Notes under the pieces: model-generated
Told to the model about the DNA's origin: nothing
The model's input: the letters and a program-made list of their open reading frames with translations, nothing else
The model's database searches: none
Program-made: the position numbers and the translations under genes
Part shown: positions 34,139 to 46,082 of the stretch, piece by piece
Numbering within the stretch: the first letter of the stretch is position 1
How the letters are laid out: each line of letters starts with the position of its first letter
NCBI GenBank assembly: GCA_963556145.1
Contig: OY744461.1
Location: forward strand, 6,520,891 to 6,584,890
DNA length: 64,000 nucleotides
Direction: 5' to 3'
Source of the DNA: Hygrocybe punicea
Lineage: Eukaryota; Basidiomycota; Agaricomycetes; Agaricales; Hygrophoraceae

Positions 34139-36589
34139 AACTTGTCGAGTAGGAAAATCTCACACCAAGTCCCGCAATAACACCACATGCCAGTTATCTC
34201 ACGATCTGAGAACAAAAATCATATACACAGCACCAGTTCACAGAACGAAAAACTCACCCCTCAATGTTCTGTTCAATACTTGGACCAAAAGTTTGGCATC
34301 ATGGAGATGCTGGAAGTAGGCAAACCACTTTTTTTGCCAGTGGGTCCAGAAAACAAATGACCTTCTGCCCCATGGCACTATCCAAAAATCCAATGCGAAC
34401 CTATTTCTGTTTAACTTCGCAGGTGAGGTCTTGTAAAATGTTGAGATAAATGTTCTTGGACAGGTCGGCAGAGAAGGTTTTGGTAAGGATGGCTGGCTGC
34501 GAGGGTGTCAGACTGGATGATGGAATCGGGTTCATAATAGAGTTATGCAGGGGTACACGAGTAGACAGTAAGAATTGCTATTATTCTAGCACCAACACTG
34601 GCAGAAGCAGCAACCACGAAGGCCTTTTTCAAATCCATCTGCGACTGGCGACGAGGATGTCAGATATGGTCCAGAACTGTGGAAGTATTTCTCACCTTCC
34701 AAGATACTAGCTACCCTCCTCGACCCCTCTCCCACATCTCCTTCTCTCACCTTCCAACACTTTCAATTTGGTCTTTCTCGTATTCTCCCACACCCTCTTT
34801 TGTCCTCCTGTGCTCTCTGTACTCATGTATGCTCATTACCACGTCTTGTGGTTGTCAACCTTCAATTGTCACCTCCCCAGCCTATTGTAACTGGCCCTCA
34901 GCCCTCTTTCACATCTAGTTGCCTTCTCTGGCTTTTCAGATGAGCTGTCCTGCCTCTTTCATCCTATACCTTGCAACACATAGTCCCTGTCCTATACAAC
35001 TTATGCCCCCTCCATCAATGCCAAGAGCGAAATCCACTGTGAGTCGTACTCATTTTCAGATGAGTATCTACTTAATCTCTCCCTAGTCCACACGATCTAC
35101 TCGATGTGCAACCACCACTTCCATCACCCACCATCTCGCCACGAGCAAAGCTCAGTTCCAGGTACATCATCGTGGCATTACAACAAGTCATGTACTGATG
35201 TCAATGTGACAGAGAGGGCAATGGGTCCAAGTACATTACGACGGCATATGGCAGTTGGGGACATATGTGAAACAGCTAAAATTGGTAAGCTTTGGAATGA
35301 CGGCCTATTCTGGTGGCTCACCAAGCTGCAAGGGCAACCACCGCATTGACATTTGTCTGAGGAAACTGGGTGATATCAGGATTGACCTATCGCACTATGA
35401 TGTAAAAGAATGGTAATTACTTGAGCACAAAAATATTATCAAGGTGATGTCCACATTATATCGAGGAAACCACAATGTCTCTCTACTTGATGGACAAGGT
35501 GAGAACTGCATTGTTTGGGAGGGACTGTTGAGAAAATCAGAATCTTGCTTCACACAAGTTGTGCACTGTCTGTTTGGGATGAGTGCAGTCAAATCAAAGG
35601 GTGTGCATTACTTCCTGAAAGCCAAACTAATAAAGCAGCCAAACAATGAGATCCACCTAGGCTGGGCAATGATCACATAGCAAACAAGGGCAGAGTTCAG
35701 TAACTAACTTACCAGTCACTCCAAGCTATAAATCCCTGTCAGTGCCATGGCTATTGAAAACCCAGCTTCCTGTAAATACAAATACAAACTAATCACCCTC
35801 ATTGACGGGGAGACAACGCCGTAATTTGAGTTCTTTATGTTGAACAGCTGAACCATTGATAACTACTCCTGTTCCCGATGTTCCGAGAGAAGAAACAATA
35901 TGAAACCATAACTTTCAATCACCTTCACTGCCTGATCAATCCCTCTCATGCTATATGCCTTGTCACTCAATATTTAGTGATGTCTTGCTCAGCCCAGATA
36001 ATGGTAAAATGCTCACCACAACAATCTAACCCATTGTCTCCATAAGACCAGTAGCCCTAAGAGAATGTAGTAAAGAATTAGGAGAAAAACTTACTCGATG
36101 GAAGTAATAGTCAGAAGCACGGTTCTAGTTCCATGTCAGCTGCCATTTTTTGATACCACTTCACTAGAGGTCTTACCGGGTATTGTCGACAAGTTTGCTG
36201 ACACCGTTTGTTGTGTTGGCAGCTGTGGAAGTTGTTCCAATCAATTCAATGATAATACAATGGGATTGAAGTGAAAAGGTGGAAGGTAGCTGTACGGGGT
36301 CAGGAAGGCATTGGTCATTAGAAATCAGTCCCTGTAGATCGGGCATTCCACTCACCATTTCCACTGTGGTATATTTGTCACCCGGTCTAGCTAACATTGT
36401 CATGGTTCTTGACGTTTTTATTCTTATTGCAGGGGTTGTTAGCATGTCTAGTGAATGGTATGGGTAACCCACGGGCAAATGGCTGTACCCGTACCCACAC
36501 TCGGTGGCACTTCAGTCCACCACAATTGTACATCTAGTTAGATGTAACATAACGGTATGTTGTGTTCCATCTAAGTGTTCTACCAGGCC
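34139..36589. other. Gene-poor stretch
   Basis: I find no supported gene. 34690-34920 is C/T-rich. 36173-36478 keeps a minus-strand frame of about 100 residues (PAIRIKTSRTMTM ... PDLQGLISNDQC) without recognised similarity. No terminal repeats were seen. Confidence 0.35.
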
Positions 36590-37300
36590 TGGTCTTCCCA
36601 GGGACAATTTATTAGTCCCAGGGACATTTCACCCATGGGATATATTTTCAGACCAAGGCTAAAATGGGACACTTTAAAAAGAGGCCCAGTGGATGATTAA
36701 ATATCCCAAGGGATAATTTTAAAAGAGAACCATGGTCTAAATATAAGTACCATGGGATTCTAGAGCTTATATTTGGCTAAAGTAAGGGACAATATATATT
36801 TCAAGAAGCTACCAAATCTTAGTCCAAGGGATATGTTACCAATGCAGAAGAAGACTGTGGGACACTAACTGGCACACAAATGTGTCCCATGGGACATTTA
36901 GTCTACTATGAATATTTCTCATGGGATACTTTGATGTTGAGGAAATATACTATAGGACATTTATTTGACCATGAATATTTCCCATGGGATGTAAATGTGT
37001 TCCATGGGATGCTTCCATTATATTGAACTTATACCATGGGACATTTATTCTACCATGGATATAGCCCATGGGATGTTTCCATTTGTTCGTATTATACCAT
37101 GGGACATTTATTCTACCGTCAATATATCCCATGGGACATTTCCATTTGTTCAAATTATACCCATGGGACATTTATTCTACTGTAGATATGTCCCATGGGA
37201 TACGTACAATTATCCCACGGGACATTTATTCTACCATTGATTGATCCCATGGGATATTTCCATTTCTTTAAATTATACCAGGGGATATTACGAGTCCCTA
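36590..37300. repeat. CCATGG-containing minisatellite, block 1
   Basis: CCCATGGGA and GGGACATTTATTCTACC recur, with a regular unit of about 55-63 bp from 36950 (…CCATGGGACATTTATTCTA…CCCATGGGA…TTTCCATTTGTTC). Earlier copies (36590-36950) are strongly diverged (CCCAGGGACA). The orientation is the same as in block 2 at 42330-42800. Confidence 0.8.
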
Positions 37301-37790
37301 TAAGGGAATCGTTCTATATGGTGGATTCTCAAACTCAGGGTCAGACTCTAATTTGCCAAGCCCTGGGAACAATTTTGAAGCCCTGGGAATAATTATGAAA
37401 CCGTGTGACTGGGCGGAGTTGAGTGTGAGAATTTGTTGTCCCAATCAGCAAGAACAATAAGGCAGCCGGATCACAGCAGCCAATTTGGAAATGGGTAGTG
37501 TTATATCATGTTGGTATTGCAATTGCAATTGGTTTCTGATAATGATCACATGCATTCATAATGCAATGTGCCGTGTATGAATGAACAATATGTCAGTGGT
37601 ATCTGTCATGTAGCCACATCTACTGTGTGTAATAGAATTGTTGATAATGAAATGAGGTCAAACAGTGTCCATTGTACACTTGTCACACAGGTCCAAATGT
37701 GTGCGGTGAGTGTTTGGTAGGTGTCCCAGCTTTAATCTGGCGCAGTTGTTTGCACAAACATCTGTACGGTGTTTTGGTGGACATGTTCAG
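37301..37790. other. Spacer between minisatellites
   Basis: Non-coding; no motif is recognised. Confidence 0.4.
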
Positions 37791-38480
37791 TGCATGTAAG
37801 TAAACCGGTGTGACCGGATATATGACACCGAACACATCGAACATGTTCAGTGTGTTCTGTGGACATGTTCGGTGCATGTCAGTAAACTAGTATGACCAGA
37901 TATATGACACTGAACACATCGAACATGTTCGGTGTGTTCGGTGAAGATGTTCGGTGCATGTCAGTAACCTGGTATGACCAGATATACTACACCAAACACA
38001 TCGAACATGTTCGGTGTGTTTGGTGGACATGTTCGGTGCATGTCAGTAAACTAGAATGACCAGATATATGACACCAAACACATCGAACATGTTCGGTGTG
38101 TTCGGTGGACATGTTCGGTGCAGGTCAGTAAACTGATATACTACACCGAACACATCGAACATGTTCGGTGTGTGCGGTGAAGATGTTCGGTGCATGTCAG
38201 TAAACTGGTATGACCAGATATACGACACCGAACACATCGAACATGTTCGGTGGACATGTTCGGTGCATGGCAGTAGACTGGTATAACCAGATATACTACA
38301 CTGAACACATCGAACATGTTGAACCGGTGTGTTCGGTTGACATGTTCGGTGGATTTTGGTAAGCCAATATGACTAGGTATACTACACCAAACACATCTGG
38401 TGTGTTTGGTGTACATGTTTGGTGGATGTCCATCGACTGGTATGACTAGGTATACTACACCGAACACATCCACCAAACAC
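37791..38480. repeat. 82-bp minisatellite with GAACATGTTC palindromes, about nine copies
   Basis: The unit, on the plus strand, contains CACCGAACACATCGAACATG, TTCGGTGTGTTCGGTGG, ACATGTTCGGTGCATGTCAG and TATGACCAGATATA. Starts of the ACCGAACACATC word are about 72-88 bp apart, mostly 80-83. GAACATGTTC is a perfect 10-bp palindrome. Translation on the minus strand gives pseudo-repeats only. Confidence 0.85.
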
Positions 38481-40870
38481 ACCAAAGATGCCGCAGCCTG
38501 CATGTGGGGCATTCCCCTTGCACAAATAGTCATATGAACAATGTATTCAATGTGTCTGTAGTGTAGCTACATGTACAATGTGTACTAGAATTAATATTAA
38601 TGCAAGCATTGACTACTTGTCGAACAGGTCCAAAGTGTTCGGTATGTTCGGTAAGGTGTTCGGTTGATGTCCCAGCCTTCATCTGCATCAGAAGAATTAC
38701 ATATGCTTAAATAAGCTTTTACCTTTTTCGCTCGAACTTGCGCTTTTAGCCCAGAACTTTTCAGTGCTTTTCAGTGCTTTCTCCTTTTTCATTCCATCTT
38801 CTGCTTTTCTGACTAGGCTTTTTTTTAATTCTGGCAGCTTATTCTTATATATTATATTTGCAAAACTACTGTGACGAGTGTGCATTAGAATCAGTACCAT
38901 TGCTAATGACACAGATATTCCGGGCGCAATCTGTACTCATACCCACGAGAAACCATAGTTCGCGTGTCTGCCGATGCATACTTGCGGGCCTGCCCCTTCA
39001 TACACACGCCCATACCCACCATTGACCTCGCGGCGCGGGAGGTGCGTCAATTGAAGCAATGCCATGTGGATGCGAGGTGGCATTGGGGGTGGGTGTCTTT
39101 GCGCATGGGCGCGGGAGAGAACTCACCTGGCGACCGGGGTGGGTGCACCACTCCCCCAGTCTCACTTCACTTTGGCCTCTGCTGCCGTCACCGTTACCAT
39201 TGTTGGGTCGTCCTCTTCGCAGCCATTCACGTTTGGTTGTGTCTTCATTTCAGCCCTTGTTTCGTTGCAGTAGTTACAAACGACCTGTATAATATCAAAT
39301 AATAACGGTAGATAAAAATGATAATAACACTCACCTTTGTGCTATTCCATATTGGGTTGTTCATGATGTCGTGGGTGAGTCAAGTGTGGGGATGTTGGCA
39401 AGTGTGGAGAGGGAGAGCATGAGAGGGAGGGATAGCATGAGAGGAAAAGGGAGACCATGACGGTGGAGTTGGAGCGATGTCAAAAAAATCAGTGAAGTCC
39501 ATACTTTACCTTTGTTTGGTCCATGTTCAACTTTGCCTTAGCACCAACACGAACACCCGTTGAACCTTGGACCGACACTAGTAAGTAGCAGTGCGGTACA
39601 GTGCTAAATTTCATTTTCAGGGCAGGACAGTGGCAATGGCAAGGACAATGAAGATGATGAGGGCAACAAAAACGACGGAACGACAACAGCGGGGATAAGG
39701 CAGTAAAAATGGCAGCGACCTCGATAAGGTAAGGACAAGTTTCAACTCTAGCACTAGCGTGTACACTGACACTAGGAGAATGGTGCCGGCAGCCACACCA
39801 GTACCAGCCCAACATCAACACAGACACCTGCAACAGCACCAACACCGGTGGCCAAAACCAGCATGACACCTGGAGCGAGTCCTCAGGCGAGCCCATGTCT
39901 GGCAATACCAGTGACAATGATGGATTTTTACTAGCCCAGTCAGATTTCGATGGCAAAGCAGGTAAGTGTTCCTGGGCTAAGTTCATACAGGTACTGACAT
40001 ATTTGTGCAGCCTAATCACGATTGGCAACTCCACCGTGCAAAATGCGCCGTCTCGTCTCCATCTGTCTGCCATAGTTACATGCTTCGTATTCCTGTGCCT
40101 CCCTGTGCCCCCCTGCTGCAAATAATATAAGCTGTTTTGATACCCCCTACTGAAGTGACGAAAAGCCTACCTTGAAATTAAAAAGTACACGGTGCTTCCA
40201 CAAAAGACACCTAGCTTATTGACCTATTCGTGCTTTTAGTGTCTTCAAATAAGCGGGCCCCAGCTTTTAATAGCGGATCGACCCCGCTAATATAAGCTGG
40301 CCCAGCTTATGGCTTTTCGTGCTTTTCGTGCTTAAAAAAGCTGAATAAGCACCCAAAAGCGGACATGTAACTCTTCTGATGTGTGGCATTTCCCTTGCAC
40401 AAATAGTTGTACGAACAACGTATTCAGTGTATCTGTAGTGTAGCTACCAGTACAATGTGTATTAGAATTAATATTAATGCAAACATTGACTACTTGCAAA
40501 GTGTTCGGTATGTTCGGTAAGGTGTTCGGTTGATGTCCCAGCCTTCATCTGTGGCATTTCCCTTGCACAAATTGTTGTACGAACAATGTATTCGGTGTAT
40601 CTGTAGTGTAGCTACCAGTACAATGTGTATTAGAATTAATATTAATGCAAGCATTGACTACTTGCAAAGTGTTCGGTATGTTCGGTAAGGTGTTCAGTTG
40701 ATGTCCCAGCCTTCATCTGTGGCATTTCCCTTGCACAAATTGTTGTACGAACAACGTAATCGATGTATCTGTTGTGTAGCTACATGTACAATGTGTATTA
40801 GAATTATCATTAATGCAAACATTGACTACTCGTTGTACAGGTCGAAAGTGTTCAGTCAGTGTTCAGTAGA
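38481..40870. repeat. 169-bp tandem repeat, four copies, split by element D
   Basis: The unit begins (G)TGTGGCATTTCCCTTGCAC and ends GGTTGATGTCCCAGCCTTCATC. Copies start near 38505, 40382, 40552 and 40720. Element D (38686-40381) interrupts the junction between the first and second copies; the last copy ends diverged near 40870. Confidence 0.8.
38686..40381. mobile_element. Element D: 1696-bp TIR element inside the 169-bp repeat
   Basis: Neighbouring repeat units read TTCATCTGTGGCATT without interruption. Here the left flank ends TTCATCTG and the right flank starts TGTGGCATT, so the inserted DNA runs from CATCAGAAGAATTACAT to ATGTAACTCTTCTGATG with an apparent 2-bp TG duplication (CATCAG.. 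against ..CTGATG ends, about 17-bp TIRs). Subterminal regions are packed with GCTTTT and AAAAGC words (38700-38830 and 40150-40365). No transposase is recognised; a frame at 39895-40125 (SGNTSDNDGFLLAQSDFDGK) may be a gene remnant. Superfamily unknown; 2-bp duplications are reported for Plavaka-type elements. Confidence 0.65.
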
Positions 40871-40949
40871 TGTCCCAGCCTTTTTCTGATGCATTCCCCT
40901 TCCACCCACAATTGTACACACATTATATCAGATGTGTCTGTGTTGCAGT

Positions 40950-41322
40950 CACTGGATGCAAGCCATAATATTTCTAATAAAAATATCTTGAAATTGCCTG
41001 GAAATTAATCCATATTATTTTAACATGTCATTTGCAGAGAACATTTACATATTTAGTGCATATTTTTTGTACATTTCTGAGATAGGTATCATAAAGATAT
41101 GATAAACATTATAAGAAAACCAAGATGTTTAAAGACTATGAAATTGTATTTCTTTTAAGATAGCACTCAAGATACTTTTATTATCACTTCCTTTAAAACG
41201 AACTGACATTATTTAGAAGGTTTTTAAATCTTTTCTCACAATGTTGTATTAAAGTAACATGGATTAATTTCCAGATAACTTCAAGATATTTTGAGTTGAA
41301 ATACTATGGCTTGCATCCAGTG
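40950..41322. mobile_element. CACTG-ended MITE, 373 bp, AGT target duplication
   Basis: It starts CACTGGATGCAAGCCATA and ends TATGGCTTGCATCCAGTG. The arms stay similar for about 75 bp (ATATCTTGAA, TGGAAATTAATCCAT). AGT flanks both ends (40947-40949 and 41323-41325). CACT(A/G) termini with a 3-bp duplication are typical of the CACTA superfamily. No gene inside. Confidence 0.75.
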
Positions 41323-41325
41323 AGT

Positions 41326-42329
41326 CATATATAATATGCACATTGAAATCGTTCCCAATGCAAGCAGTGATTTCTTGTCAAAGAGGTATAATACAATGTT
41401 CCACCTTCAACCCTCGGCAATCCCATTGTAGACATAATAGTATGACCTGTATATTGGATGGGTCTGTACAAGTGCTACATATCCTTGCAATGCACCTCAT
41501 ACTTAATACATTATCAATACTGGTAAAACAGGCTGAATGGATTTCAGTAAATCATTGGGCCAGTGTCCCAGACACAGTATGCAGCATTGCAGTGCAACAG
41601 ACACTGTCTGTTCCATAAATTCCATTCATGCATATCACACCTATCTTCATCATGTGTGCTGGAATTGGTTCAGGTGTTCAACACTGATCAAACTGTTACA
41701 CAAGAACATTGTGTCACCAACTTCACAGCTTCATGAATCGGAAGCATTGCTAGTGCACAAGCTGAACCAGTCATCTTGTTGATTCTGGTATCATCAAACC
41801 CAGTGATCTTATTAAAGTGGTTCCAATACAAGTGCAGTTGGTGTCATTGTACATGGGATTATTTCTACCATACTCACAGGAGGTCATTCTTGACCCGACA
41901 AATAATTCAGATACTTAGAGTTTCTGGATATACTTACTATGTATTCTGTAAAACTTTCACAGAGTAACTATGACTACTGATAGAGTAGTAAATTAGTTGT
42001 ATATATGCCAGCATGAACACTGCAAACTTGATATGAAAGATGCCAATTTGGGATCTGATATTGCATTATGACAAATTGGAAGGAACAGGGTATAATCAAT
42101 TATGAAAGCTATATCATTGTAGTATGGTATCTGAATGGTATCTGAATGGCATCAGTATGTAATAATAAAGGAAATATTAATAACTTTGCAAATATTGATT
42201 ATCATAGCAGCATCATAATACTGTATGATTTGTATCCACTTATTCTCTCATTACTAAAAAGGGACGAGTAACCTGCCATGCAAAGCAATGGCCCACACCC
42301 CACTAGTGTATTCTAATGTAAATATGTCC
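41326..42329. other. AT-rich spacer
   Basis: No gene or repeat is recognised apart from scattered short frames. Confidence 0.45.
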
Positions 42330-43435
42330 GATGGGATAGTTAAAATTATACCATGGGACATTTATTTTACCATAGATATGTCTCATGGGATATTTAAAAT
42401 TATACCACGGAACATTTATTCTACCATATATATATCCCATGGGACATTTCTATTTGTTCAAATTATACCATGGGACATTTATTCTACTGTACATATGTCC
42501 CATGGGATATTGTAAATTGTACCTGGGGACATTTATTCTACCATATATATATCCCATGGGACATTTCCATTTGTTCATATTATACCATGGGACATTTATT
42601 CAACCGTTGATATATCCCATGGGACATTTCCATTTGTTCATATTATACCATGGGACCTTTATTCTACTGTAGATACATCCCATGGGATACTTACTATTAT
42701 ACCATGGGACATTTATTCTACCATTGATTTATCCCATGGGCTGTTTCCATTTCTTCAAATTATACCATGGGACATTTATTCTACCGTAGATATATCCCAT
42801 GGGACATATTACAATACCATCAGAGAGAATGTATATTTTCCTGGGATAAATATCTCAAGCAGGTCTACTATAGCCAGATGGCTATAACATTGTAAATAAA
42901 ATAGGTAAAATTATGGAAATATTTGTGTGCATAGATTAAAAGGCCTAGGGATTGTAATATTATTCCTTGGGATATTTATTTTACCTGAGAAAAGCCCATG
43001 GGACATATAGAATATCCCATGGGATACTTATCTTGTCTTAGAAAACAGCCCATGGGACATGTAGAATATCCCTTGGGATATTTGCCTTACCTGAGAAAAG
43101 CCCATGGGACATGTAGAATATCCCATGGGATACTTATCTTGTCTTAGAAAACAGCCCATGGGACATAGAACAACCCTTGGGATACTTTCACTATTACAGA
43201 AACAGCCCATGGGACATGAAAAATATTGCTTGGGATATTTATGTTACCCAAGAAAAAGCCCATGGGACACATAAAATATCCCATGGGATATTTACTTTAC
43301 CCACAAAAAAGCCCATGGGACATATAAAATATCCCTTGGGATACCTTTGTTATTGCAGAAACAGCACATGGGACATGTAAAATATCCCTTGGGATATTTA
43401 CTTTACTCAAAAAAGCCCCAATCTACAGGCTGGTG
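42330..43435. repeat. CCATGG-containing minisatellite, blocks 2 and 3
   Basis: 42330-42810 has about eight units of 55-63 bp with CCATGGGACATTTATTCTA, then TATCCCATGGGACATTTCC and TTTGTTC, as in block 1. 42950-43430 is a related array of about 60 bp with GCCCATGGGACAT, AGAATATCCCTTGGGATA and TTACCTGAGAAAA. Both are imperfect and non-coding. Confidence 0.8.
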
Positions 43436-44109
43436 GGACTGCCTGCTTGCTCAGCATCTGCCAAGTCACACAATAATAGTCATACCAATGCCACATGTTA
43501 CATAATTTTAATTTACCAACCACTCAAAATAGATATACCAAATTAAACAATTATTTTACCTAAATACATGGTATTCTACTTTATCAGGGGAGAGACAGGG
43601 AGGTGGAGGAGAGGAGAGGAAAGGGGGGATGGCAGGGGGGATGGCAGGGGGTGGGCAGGGGGAGAAGGGGCAGGAGGTGAATGGGAGGTGCGGATGGTGG
43701 ATGGACAGCATATAAGCAGGGGGAGAAGGGGCAGGTTAGGAAGGGGGATAAGGGGTAGGAGACAGTCAGGGGGAGAAGGGAATGGAGGATGGAGGAGGAG
43801 GGGAAAGGAGGAAAGGGAGGGACTAACAAAAGTACATACCGGTGTTCCCCTGGTGTCCACGCCCCTCCGCGTCCTCGCCCTTGTCCCCGTCCCTGTCCTC
43901 GTCCTCGTCCTCGTCGTCCCCGTCCCGGTCCCCGTCGTCCTCGTCATCCTCGTCGTCCCCGTCCTCGTCGTCCCCGTCCCCGTTGTCCCCGTCCGCCTTG
44001 TCCTTGTCCTTGTCCTCATCGTCCCCGTCCCCGTCCTCGTCGTCATCCTCGTCCCCGTCACCGTTTCCATCCTCGTCGTCCCAGTTGCCATCGTCCTTGT
44101 TGTCCCGGG

Positions 44110-44499
44110 CTCCGTGGTTCTCGTCGTCCCATTCCCCCGTCCCGGTCGTCCTCGTTTCCGTCGTCCGTGGTTCCTGTGCCCGCTGCCCTCCTCGTCGTCC
44201 TCGTCTTCGTTGGCCCTGCCCGTTGTCGTCTTCCCGTTGTCGTAGTTCCCGCGCCCGGTGTGTCGTCGTCTTCCCCATTCTCGCCGTCGTCGCGTTCATC
44301 CTCATTCTTGTCTTTGTTTACGCCGTCGTCGTCATTCCCGTCGTCCTCGTTCTTGCTGTCGTGGTCGGCCTGGGTTGTCCCCGTTCTCGGCTGCGTCCCG
44401 TCTCCTTGTCGCCCGCGTGCACGTCTGCTTGTTGCGGTTGCCGCATTTGCGTTCGTTTGGCACGAGGGTGTGGGAAAAAAACCTACAAGTGTGTTTAAG
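44110..44499 (+). repeat. Repeat R copy 3, left part; preceded by a purine-rich tract
   Basis: This GC-rich block is homologous to 1100-1442 and the inverse of 8725-9060, and ends TTTGGCACGAGGGTG, an A-run and CCTACAAGTG. It keeps far more CpG than the other two copies. 43600-43830 upstream is GGGGGAGAAGGGG-type purine-rich, and 43850-44110 is GTCCTCGTC-type triplets. Long frames across both (arginine/proline- or serine-rich) are compositional artefacts. Confidence 0.7.
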
Positions 44500-46074
44500 G
44501 GCTCGATACTGATGTCTGTTGAGGAAAAAATAATAAATAAATAAATAAATAAATAAATAGAAATTGAATTGGGTAAAATCAGTATCTGTACATCAGTAAA
44601 TAACATTGGCTAGTCAACATCCCAGCAAGGCTTATTGGGTCTCTTTGAGTCCCTACCATTGCAGTCACTCTTGCCACAATCCCTATACTGATCCAAACAC
44701 AACCTTACCTCCTTTCTTCCATTACATGATTCTTTTCCACATTTTTTGCATGTTTGGATCTTCCTTTTTTGGGATTTGGCTGTGCTGGGGTAGGAAGGGA
44801 AGCCAATGTCTGCTTGTATGATAGGGAGTTGAGCTGGCTGTGAATTTGTTGGGAGACAGACATGGCTTGGTGTTGTGGCAACACTGAGCGAGAGGATGAG
44901 TTTCCAGTTGCACTATCAGCAGAAATTTCCAGAAGTCCATTTCCAACAAAATGCTGTCTCAGTGGTTGCTGTGGGGCATTTGGAACCCCCAGAACATGAC
45001 ATGGATCAAGAATTGCAGTGTGAAGTGATACACGAGCATCTGAGGACATTGAGAGGGATTGTCAAATATTAATGCTTGTCTTCCACTCTCCACAGTAGGT
45101 GTTGAGCTGTTCTGTCAGCTGATAGGCAGTGTCAGTATCATACAATGAGGTTATGAATGCAGAAATGCAGACACACCTTATATGATATATGCTGATTCAT
45201 ATCTGCATGATGATTCCATACCCATACTGCTTCACTCCAGTTTGGCTAGGCAGTGGAGTTGAAGGTGAGACTGGTGAACATCAGCTGACAAAACAGTGCC
45301 TGCTCCTCCAGATTGTGAACAGGCAGGATTGCTTTTCGAGTTCCTTGTAATTTGGCAAGGAAATGGTGAGGTTGCTTGGCATCTATGTAGTCAACATGCC
45401 ACATTGTAAAAGCTGATGAGCAAGCTGTAGTATATTGACTTTGACATAAGGGCAGCTTTATATTTCATATTTTAAAAATATTTAATGTTTTCTCCAGGTC
45501 CTATACTACTTCAAAGAGATTAGACTACATCTCTGTACAAGAAAAATGAAATACCAAAACTTAGTATTCTGCTTGAAGTAATTCACATTGCTGGCAAGGC
45601 AGGATACAGAAGTTAGAATACAGCAGCATGACTGAAAGGTAAAGAAGAGTCATAAATGAATAATTTTGGGATGGGTAAAGTTAATTTGGTGTGGCATTTT
45701 TCCCCAAATGACCAGAAACTTCAGTTTTCTTCATTAAATAAAATACTGAAAACTTGTTGTATACTTAAAATCAAACATTTTACAAGCCTTGGCTAAGGAA
45801 TAAGTAGAATAACAATTCACAAGGCTCTAGTGCCAAAGAAAGTGCAGATTTAAATGAATTTATTAATATTGACTCTATTTCTGCCCAAAAAGCCTTGACA
45901 TTGCAGTGTCATTTGTAGTGTAACATGCCAACAGCATCTGACAATTTTTCTGGTATTTATTTAGTTGGGCATTGCAGCAAAACATTGAAAACAATGCCAA
46001 CATCACCTGAGTTGCTTAGTCATCACTTAGTCAGTATCAGTATCAGTATCCGCAACAGACATCAGTATCGAGCC
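44500..46074. mobile_element. 1575-bp non-autonomous TIR element with 8-bp target duplication
   Basis: The left end GGCTCGATACTGATGTCTGT and its inverted partner form 22-bp perfect TIRs (44500-44521 and 46053-46074). TGTTTAAG is duplicated at 44492-44499 and 46075-46082, and repeat R continues on both sides. An 8-bp duplication fits hAT (or Zisupton/KDZ) families. Internally there is an (AATA)n microsatellite at 44530-44560 and a minus-strand frame of 114 residues (45049-44705: QQIHSQLNSLSYKQTLA ... KKGRSKHAKNVEKNH) without recognised similarity. No transposase. Confidence 0.85.
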
Positions 46075-46082
46075 TGTTTAAG

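Noticed and set aside
37680..38533. Possible CRISPR-like or coding repeat (TCSMFDVFGV-like peptide repeats)
   Set aside because: Units are contiguous and imperfect without unique spacers, the genome is eukaryotic, and the peptide repeats only mirror the 82-bp period.
43568..44544. Long overlapping frames rich in Pro/Arg/Ser or Val on both strands
   Set aside because: They follow from GTCCTCGTC triplet repeats that leave all frames free of stops; the other copies of the repeat do not conserve any of the proteins.
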